Source: Anaerolineae bacterium (GTDB lineage: Bacteria; Chloroflexota; Anaerolineae; B4-G1; SLSP01). From it: a DNA stretch of 10,834 nt. Location: assembly GCA_018055515.1 (NCBI GenBank), contig JAGPHL010000089.1:1-10834 (forward strand), given 5' to 3'. Made by a program: the position numbers and the translations under genes. This document shows, piece by piece, positions 6,013 to 10,834 of this stretch. The notes beneath the pieces are model-generated. The model was not told where the DNA came from, made no database searches, and saw only the letters and a program-made list of their open reading frames with translations. Position 1 is the stretch's first letter. Each line of letters opens with the position of its first letter.

Positions 6013-6051
6013 AACACCCCAGAGGGGCTTGATCGGCTCCTCTGGGGTGTT
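6013..6051. terminator. Bidirectional hairpin terminator between convergent genes
   Basis: A 13-bp perfect stem, AACACCCCAGAGG (6013-6025) with CCTCTGGGGTGTT (6039-6051), encloses a 13-nt loop. It lies midway between the Mth938-like gene (plus) and hcp (minus). The T-runs are short in both directions (TGTTTGCG on plus, TGTTGTCG on minus), so termination rests mainly on the very stable GC stem. Confidence 0.75.
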
Positions 6052-6062
6052 TGCGTGAAGGC

Positions 6063-7760
6063 TCAGTTCCCCGCAACGATGGCGGCGACGTCCGCTTCGA
6101 CCGATCCAATGGGCTTGATGTCGAAGTGCTGCACCAACACATCCAGCACGCCCGGCGAGACGAACGCCGGCAGGGTGGGGCCCAGGCGGATGTGCTTGAC
6201 TCCCAGGGAGAGCAGCGCCAGCAGCACGATGACCGCTTTCTGCTCGTACCAGGCGATGTCGTAGGAAATGGGCAGGTCGTTGATGTCGGCCAATCCCAAC
6301 GCTGCCTGGAGCTGCAGGGCGATGGCGGCCAGCGAATACGAGTCGTTGCATTGCCCGGCGTCGAGGACGCGCGGCAGGGTGAAGGTCCCGTCGGCGCTGG
6401 TGATCTGCCCCAGGTCGAGCTTGTTGTAGCGATACTTGGCGCAGCCCGCGGTGAGGATGACGTACTCCTTGGGCAGCGCCTGCGCGAGCCGGGTGTAATA
6501 ATCGCGGGACTTTTGCCGTCCATCGCAGCCACCCATCACCACGAAGCGCTTGATGGCCCCCGTCTGAACCGCTTCGATGACTTTATCCGCCACGCTCATC
6601 ACCGTGTGGTGCGCAAAGCCGATCGGAATGGCGCCGGTTTCCAGCGGTTTGGGGCCGGGGCAGGTCTTGGCCAGGGCGATGACGGCGCTGAAGTCCTTCG
6701 GCTTGCCGGGCTCGCGGTCCGGGATGTGCGGACAGCCGGGCCATCCCGCCATGCCGGTCGTGAAGAGCCGCTCGCGGTAGCTGTCCTTCACCGGCACGAT
6801 GCAGTTGGTCGTCATCACGATCGGTCCGCCGAAAGCCTCAAATTCCTGCTGCTGATGCCACCACGAACCGCCATAGTTCCCGACGAAGTGCGGGTATTTC
6901 TTGAAGGCGGGATAGGCGTTGGCGGGCAGCATCTCGCCGTGCGTGTAGACGTTGACGCCGGTCCCCTCGGTCTGTTGCAGCAGCTCCTCCAGATCGCGCA
7001 GATCGTGCCCGCTGATGAGGATGCCCGGCCCGGGGCGCACGTCCAGAGCCACCTGGGTGGGTTCGGGATGTCCGTACGTCTCGGTGTTGGCGGCGTCGAG
7101 CAGGCGCATGGCTTCGACGCCCATCTGACCGGTGCGGAGCACCAGGGCGACCAGGTCTTCGGCGGTGAGCTCGTCATTCGTCGTGGCGTCGAGCACCTCT
7201 TGCATGAAGGCGAGCAGCGCGTCGTTGCTGTGCTCCAGCACATAGGCGTGCTCGGTGTAGGCGGCGAGGCCCTTCAGGCCGTAGATCAGCAATTCGCGTA
7301 GCGAGCGAATGTCGGGGTTCAGGGCGGGATCGGCCATGACGCCCACCTCGCGCCCCTTGGCGGTGAGCGTGTCCACATCGTAGGCAGCGGGAATCCAGCC
7401 GCGATGATCCGGCGGCGCGTCGTTACAAGCGCTGTCCCGTTGCGCGCGGCAGACCGCTTGAGCGCGCTGACGCAGCGCTTCGCGGCGTTCGATGGCCTCA
7501 CGGATCAGGTGGACGAAACGGTCCGGGTCGAAGTTGGCGTTGGTGATGGTGGCGAAAAGCGCTTTGGCGACGAATAAATCGGTCTCCGGGTCCACAACGT
7601 CCAATGCGCGCCCGCGCACGCCCCAGAAGGAAATCCCCTTGAGGAGCCAGATCAACAAATCCTGCAGCTGGGCGACTTCTGCCGGCTTGCCGCACATGCC
7701 GGTGATGGTGCAGCCCTCATTCTTGGCCGTTTCCTGGCACTGATAGCAAAACATGTCCAT
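6063..7760 (-). CDS. hcp: Hybrid cluster protein (hydroxylamine reductase)
   Basis: This 565-residue protein has the full length of class I Hcp. The N-terminal cluster ligands are C5-x2-C8-x8-C17-x5-C23, the spacing of strict-anaerobe enzymes such as that of Desulfovibrio. The facultative type has x11/x6. All expected hybrid-cluster ligands can be seen: H252 (GHDL), E276 (THGEM), C320 (TTNC), C412 (GGCDGR, the persulfide position), C440 (AGCAKYR), C471 (GQCNDSYS) and E506 (WYEQKA). The family reduces hydroxylamine in vitro and has been linked to NO reduction and S-nitrosylation; it is cytoplasmic. The start at 7760 has AGGAGGT 5 nt upstream; an upstream extension of the frame to 7808 has no such site. 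It has its own promoter and a candidate activator site. No hcr reductase gene is adjacent in the window. Confidence 0.96.
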   Translation of the reverse strand: MDMFCYQCQETAKNEGCTITGMCGKPAEVAQLQDLLIWLLKGISFWGVRGRALDVVDPETDLFVAKALFATITNANFDPDRFVHLIREAIERREALRQRAQAVCRAQRDSACNDAPPDHRGWIPAAYDVDTLTAKGREVGVMADPALNPDIRSLRELLIYGLKGLAAYTEHAYVLEHSNDALLAFMQEVLDATTNDELTAEDLVALVLRTGQMGVEAMRLLDAANTETYGHPEPTQVALDVRPGPGILISGHDLRDLEELLQQTEGTGVNVYTHGEMLPANAYPAFKKYPHFVGNYGGSWWHQQQEFEAFGGPIVMTTNCIVPVKDSYRERLFTTGMAGWPGCPHIPDREPGKPKDFSAVIALAKTCPGPKPLETGAIPIGFAHHTVMSVADKVIEAVQTGAIKRFVVMGGCDGRQKSRDYYTRLAQALPKEYVILTAGCAKYRYNKLDLGQITSADGTFTLPRVLDAGQCNDSYSLAAIALQLQAALGLADINDLPISYDIAWYEQKAVIVLLALLSLGVKHIRLGPTLPAFVSPGVLDVLVQHFDIKPIGSVEADVAAIVAGN

Positions 7761-7839
7761 GGCATACCTCCTGAGAGTGAATGGTGGCAAGTGAAGGGGG
7801 CGCAGCATCTGTGTTTGTGCTCCGGCTCACTCTTTCCTT

Positions 7840-7848
7840 ATTCTAGCA
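7840..7848 (-). promoter_or_regulatory. Extended -10 promoter of hcp
   Basis: The minus strand reads TGCTAGAAT: TAGAAT (7840-7845) preceded by TG one base upstream. No good -35 hexamer sits 16-18 nt further up, which is typical of an activator-dependent promoter. The predicted start is near 7833, giving a leader of about 73 nt before the ATG at 7760. Confidence 0.6.
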
Positions 7849-7866
7849 CGCCGGCGCGAGTCTGTC

Positions 7867-7882
7867 TCCGACAAAAGTCACA
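7867..7882 (-). promoter_or_regulatory. FNR/CRP-family-like operator upstream of hcp
   Basis: The minus strand reads TGTGAC-TTTT-GTCGGA, an imperfect dyad with perfect GAC-N4-GTC core. Its centre is at about -41.5 from the predicted hcp start, the standard class II activator position of CRP/FNR proteins. Hcp genes are commonly controlled by this family (FNR, HcpR, NnrR). The right half-site is degenerate, and no regulator gene is present in the window. Confidence 0.4.
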
Positions 7883-7887
7883 TTTTT

Positions 7888-8661
7888 TTAAGTCACGATA
7901 AAGCGCTTGCCCTCGACCTGGAGCACGTGCACCGGCACGTTGTAGGTGCGCGAAAGATTCTCGCCGGTAAAGATCTCGTCCAGGGGCCCGGCGGCAAGCG
8001 CCTGACCGGCGCGCATCAGCACGACGTTGTCCGCCAACGTCCCGACCAGGTCCGGCTCGTGCGTGGTGAAAATGACGGTGGCGCCGGCTTCGGCCTGCTG
8101 CCGCACCAGCTCCAGCACGCGCCCTTTGTTGCCCAGGTCCAGGTGCGCGGTCGGCTCATCCAGCAGGAGCACGTGCGGTTCCTGTGCCAGGGCGCGCGCG
8201 AGCACGATCAGTTGCCGTTCGCCGCCGCTCAGCGTTTGGAGCGGTCGTGACGCCATGTCTGCCGCGCCCACGCGCGCCAGGGCGTGATGGGCGATTTCCA
8301 GGTCCTGCGGTCGAGGCGTTTCCAGCAAGTTGAGATAGGGCGCGCGCCCTAGCAGCACGTATTCCTGAACGGTGAAGTTGAAGGGGATCACTTCCTCTTG
8401 CGCCACGAGGCCCACCAATTGGCCCAGCTCGCGACGGGAGTAACTGTGCTGCGGGCGTTGCGCCAGGAGAACCTTTCCCTGCGCCGGCGCGAGCAGCCCC
8501 AGAATCAGGTAGAGCAGGGTGGATTTTCCGGCGCCATTGGGGCCGAGGATGGCGGTGATGGAGCCGGGCGGAATCTCCAGCGACAGGCCCTCGAAGACGG
8601 CGACCTCGCGCCCGTCATAGCGGAAGTGAATGTCCGAAAGGGTGATGGAAATCGGCGTCAC
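7888..8661 (-). CDS. ABC transporter ATPase, FecE/BtuD type
   Basis: This protein of about 257 residues is the nucleotide-binding subunit of a metal-chelate or cobalamin-type importer. Counted from an alternative GTG at 8667 (259 residues), the motifs are Walker A GPNGAGKST (42-50), Q-loop Q90, signature LSGGERQ (146-152), Walker B VLLLDEP (166-172) and H-loop H203. I chose the GTG at 8661 because GAGG ends 5 nt before it, whereas for the GTG at 8667 that same site would touch the start codon. The gene follows the permease stop by only 9 nt, implying translational coupling. The final codons GTG-ACT-TAA abut the hcp regulatory region, and no terminator is visible, so some read-through into hcp is possible. 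The substrate cannot be deduced from this subunit. Confidence 0.93.
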   Translation of the reverse strand: MTPISITLSDIHFRYDGREVAVFEGLSLEIPPGSITAILGPNGAGKSTLLYLILGLLAPAQGKVLLAQRPQHSYSRRELGQLVGLVAQEEVIPFNFTVQEYVLLGRAPYLNLLETPRPQDLEIAHHALARVGAADMASRPLQTLSGGERQLIVLARALAQEPHVLLLDEPTAHLDLGNKGRVLELVRQQAEAGATVIFTTHEPDLVGTLADNVVLMRAGQALAAGPLDEIFTGENLSRTYNVPVHVLQVEGKRFIVT

Positions 8662-8670
8662 GGTCACCTC

Positions 8671-9789
8671 TCAGCCGCTGAGCATTGCCGTTCGCGGTTG
8701 CGCCAGCATCAGCACGATGAAGATGGTTGCGCCGATGAGCGAGGCGAGGATGCCCAGGGGGATTTCCCCTGCCAGCAGGCTACGGGCGAGCGTGTCGCAA
8801 AGCACGGCAAACGCTCCGCCGATGAGCAGCGCGCCGGGCAGGGCGGTCTGGGCGTCCGCTCCGAGGAGACGTCGGGCGAGATGCGGCACGATGAGGCCGA
8901 TCCAACCGACGACGCCGGAGATGGAGACGACGGCAGAGACGGCGGCGACGGCGGCGAGCAGCAGCGCCATCCGCTCGCGGGCCGGCGAGGCGCCCAATGA
9001 GAACGCCGTGGCCTCGTCCAACGCCAGCACGTTGAGGCGCCAGCGCATCAACAGCAGGAAGAGCAGCGCGATCACCGTCACCGGCAGGATGGAGAGCGCC
9101 TTGCTCCAGGTGACGCCCCACAGCGCGCCCATCATCCAGAAGACGAGGTCCGGCAGCTGCGTGAGGGGATCGGCGACGTATTTGAGGAGGCCGACGCCGG
9201 CGGAGAAGAGCGCCGAAACGGCGATGCCGGCGAGGACGAGGCGCAGGGTCCAGCCGCCGTAGCGGATGCGACGGGCGAGCATGTCGGAGAGCAGCAGTCC
9301 CAGGAAACCAAAGGCCGCCGCTGAGACCTGGATGCCGGCGCTGCCGGCGTTCCAGGCGACGATGCTCAACGCGGCGCCGAAGGCCGCGCCCTGCGAGACC
9401 CCCAGGAAGCCCGGCTCCACGAGCGGGTTGCGGAAGATCATCTGGAAGACAGTCCCGGCCCCTGCCAGCGTCATCCCCAGGAGCAGCGCGGCCAGGATGC
9501 GCGGCAGCCGCAGGTTGAAGAAGATCTGCCGCGCGAGAGGATCCTCCAGCAACAGGCGGGGGGGCATCCAGTAAGGCGCGGGATAGCGTCCGCTGAGGCT
9601 CGCCGCCCCAACGACGAACAGCGTCAGGGCGACGAGTCCCCACAACACGCGCCGGCGATGCAACGCTGCCTCACGGAGGCCCAGAGACTCTGCCGTTGCG
9701 GAGGGCGCCGCAGTCTCTTGAAGTTTTCCGCGAGCGCTGCGCCTCTGGGACGAGAGGACGCGCGTCTGATTGGCTTGACCTTGCGCCAT
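8671..9789 (-). CDS. ABC transporter permease, FecCD/BtuC family
   Basis: This is a 372-residue inner-membrane permease. After a hydrophilic, Arg/Gln-rich N-terminal extension of about 47 residues, hydrophobic segments begin at about residue 48. They continue through the fold expected of ten-helix BtuC-type permeases. Family motifs are R-LPRILAALLLGMTLAGAG (94-112), RNPLVEPGFLGVSQGAAFG (120-138), LGASPAR (265-271, part of the ATPase-coupling region), GWIGLIVPHLARRLLGAD (295-312) and the C-terminal GEIPLGILASLIGA (341-354). The ATG at 9789 lies 5 nt after the stop of the binding-protein gene. Only a weak TAGG precedes it, so translation is probably coupled. The N-terminal tail is longer than is common in the family; a later start would remove it, but I see no better ribosome site. 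Confidence 0.94.
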   Translation of the reverse strand: MAQGQANQTRVLSSQRRSARGKLQETAAPSATAESLGLREAALHRRRVLWGLVALTLFVVGAASLSGRYPAPYWMPPRLLLEDPLARQIFFNLRLPRILAALLLGMTLAGAGTVFQMIFRNPLVEPGFLGVSQGAAFGAALSIVAWNAGSAGIQVSAAAFGFLGLLLSDMLARRIRYGGWTLRLVLAGIAVSALFSAGVGLLKYVADPLTQLPDLVFWMMGALWGVTWSKALSILPVTVIALLFLLLMRWRLNVLALDEATAFSLGASPARERMALLLAAVAAVSAVVSISGVVGWIGLIVPHLARRLLGADAQTALPGALLIGGAFAVLCDTLARSLLAGEIPLGILASLIGATIFIVLMLAQPRTAMLSG

Positions 9790-9794
9790 TGGGC

Positions 9795-10834
9795 CTATTT
9801 CATCTTGATGAGGGGCATGATGTTCGCGTCAATTACGGCGCGGTCGAGCCCGTAGAGATCTTCAAAGAAGCGATAGACTTCCGCTCCCATGTCCACGTCG
9901 GCGAAACGCTCCGGCTGAATGTGCTGCGCCAGCCAGAGCAGGCCCAGGCCCCAGCGCGTGTCGGGCTGATCCCAGCTGTAATAGTCTGCTGGGAAGGGGA
10001 ACATCTGCCCGGCGCGGACGGCGGCCAGTTCCGCCCATTGGGGATTGGCCTGCAGCTGCGTCACGATCTCCGCGGCGGAGCCGCTGTAGGTGATGATGTA
10101 AATCTGATCGGGATTCCACGCCGCGATCTGCTCCAGGGTGACGACGGTCCACCCGCCGCCCTGGGCGGCTTCGCGCCAGACGGGTTGCCCGCCAGCGAGG
10201 GTGACGAGCGTGGTCTGAATCCATTTTTCCGGCGGTACTTTGAAGGCGATCTCATTACCTGTGGCGCTGTATTGCAGGAGCAGTACGCGGGGTTTTTGCG
10301 CCTCGGTCAGCCCTTGGGTGCCCTGCGCCACGCGGTCGAGGATCTCCTGGTAATAGGCCCACAGTTCGGTAGCGCGTTCCGGGGCGCCGAGCGCCTGTCC
10401 CAACGTCTGAAGGTCGCGCTGGTATTGCTCTGGAGTTTCCAGGTCCAGGTAGATCACGGGAATGCCTAGCTGCTCCAGCGTCACCCCCACCGAGTCGCGC
10501 ATGTAGCTCTTGAGCAGCACCAGATCGGGGCCGGCGGCAGCGATGTCTTCCGCTGCCGAATCCGAGGCGAAGCGCGTCTTGTTTTTGGTCTCAGGATCAA
10601 GCAGGAGCAGAAAATCGGTCGCTTGCTGTGTGGCCTTGGTCAACGCCAGGACCCGCGAGGGCATGTTGGGGAACAGGTACAGCGCGTCGCTGAGCATGAA
10701 ATTGGCGCGTCCGCCGACGATGATGCGTTGGGGTGGGGCGGACAAGTGCACTTCGCGGCCCAGGGCGTCGGTCACGTTCAGGGCCGGGGACGTCGGTGCG
10801 GCCGTTGGCGTGCTGGCGCAGGCGACAAGGCTCA
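9795..10834 (-). CDS. Substrate-binding lipoprotein of FecB/BtuF-type ABC importer (5' end outside window)
   Basis: The frame runs off the right edge, so the first codons are missing. The visible N-terminus ends a signal peptide with lipobox L-V-A-C (Cys codon 10818-10820). A short Thr/Pro/Ala linker follows, then the mature class III binding-protein fold, opening with VTDALGREVHL-x-PPQRIIVGG. Also typical are PDLVLLKSYM, LEQLGIPVIYLDLETPE and the C-terminal SWDQPDTRWGLGLLWLAQHIQPERF. The long helix linking the two lobes (YQRDLQTLGQALGAPERATELWAY region) fits the TroA/FecB architecture. The protein is anchored outside the membrane and delivers ligand to the permease encoded 5 nt downstream. 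Members bind ferric siderophores, haem, cobalamin or molybdate/tungstate; I cannot tell which. The GTG at 10775 is not the start, because it lies downstream of the lipobox. Confidence 0.93.
   Translation of the reverse strand, partial: SLVACASTPTAAPTSPALNVTDALGREVHLSAPPQRIIVGGRANFMLSDALYLFPNMPSRVLALTKATQQATDFLLLLDPETKNKTRFASDSAAEDIAAAGPDLVLLKSYMRDSVGVTLEQLGIPVIYLDLETPEQYQRDLQTLGQALGAPERATELWAYYQEILDRVAQGTQGLTEAQKPRVLLLQYSATGNEIAFKVPPEKWIQTTLVTLAGGQPVWREAAQGGGWTVVTLEQIAAWNPDQIYIITYSGSAAEIVTQLQANPQWAELAAVRAGQMFPFPADYYSWDQPDTRWGLGLLWLAQHIQPERFADVDMGAEVYRFFEDLYGLDRAVIDANIMPLIKMK

Noticed and set aside
6051..7301. Plus-strand open frame of 416 codons opposite hcp
   Set aside because: hcp on the minus strand shows every cluster ligand. 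The opposite frame has no recognisable domain or ribosome site and starts inside the terminator.
7761..7808. N-terminal extension of hcp to an earlier ATG
   Set aside because: The extension is unlike Hcp proteins, has no ribosome site, and would cover the strong AGGAGGT that serves the ATG at 7760.
9696..10469. Plus-strand open frame of 257 codons opposite the permease and binding-protein genes
   Set aside because: It is antisense to two recognised transporter genes, shows no motifs, and is explained by high GC.
10776..10834. Treating the GTG at 10775 as the start of the binding-protein gene
   Set aside because: The frame upstream stays open to the window edge and encodes a lipobox (LVAC) and a Thr/Pro linker, so the true start lies outside the window.

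Overview
The window is GC-rich bacterial DNA with ordinary gene density and no phage, transposase or CRISPR content. The gene set combines a hybrid cluster protein of the strict-anaerobe cysteine spacing, an Mth938-like protein, a PfpI-type DJ-1 protein, a lipoprotein-based metal-chelate importer and a fused glycolate-oxidase-type enzyme. Promoters are close to the housekeeping sigma-70 consensus, and the tRNA has no encoded CCA. This would fit an anaerobic or facultative Chloroflexota lineage (Anaerolineae-like), but that assignment is an impression from the proteins and is not proven by any marker here.

Left part (1-4404): a tRNA-Val(UAC) on the minus strand has its own consensus promoter. 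Beside it is a very large minus-strand gene (181-4131) that encodes all three glycolate oxidase subunits as one 1316-residue polypeptide in the order GlcF-GlcD-GlcE. It is divergent from a DJ-1/PfpI gene (4405-4986). The 273-bp spacer between them holds two back-to-back consensus promoters and two related palindromes (GCCAA-N6/7-TTGGC) that could be operators of one regulator. The pairing suggests reactive-carbonyl handling: DJ-1 proteins can turn glyoxal or methylglyoxal into glycolate or lactate, which are substrates of GlcDEF-type enzymes.

Middle (4987-6062): a rho-independent terminator follows the DJ-1 gene. Next comes a non-coding stretch with an imperfect inverted repeat, one arm of which recurs at the left edge of the window. 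Two small plus-strand genes follow: an unrecognised 94-residue helical protein and an Mth938-like protein. The last four codons of the latter, including the stop, are tandemly repeated. A bidirectional hairpin terminator separates them from the convergent hcp.

Right part (6063-10834): on the minus strand, in transcription order, lie a substrate-binding lipoprotein (its first codons lie beyond the window edge), a FecCD-type permease and an ATPase, packed as an operon for uptake of an iron-siderophore, haem, corrinoid or oxyanion-type ligand. Then comes hcp (hybrid cluster protein, NO/hydroxylamine stress) with its own extended -10 promoter and a FNR/CRP-like palindrome centred at about -41.5.

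I did not find a clearly new multi-gene system. The most unusual items are the three-in-one GlcF-D-E fusion, the paired palindromes between it and the DJ-1 gene, the stop-codon-containing tandem repeat and the dispersed inverted repeat.
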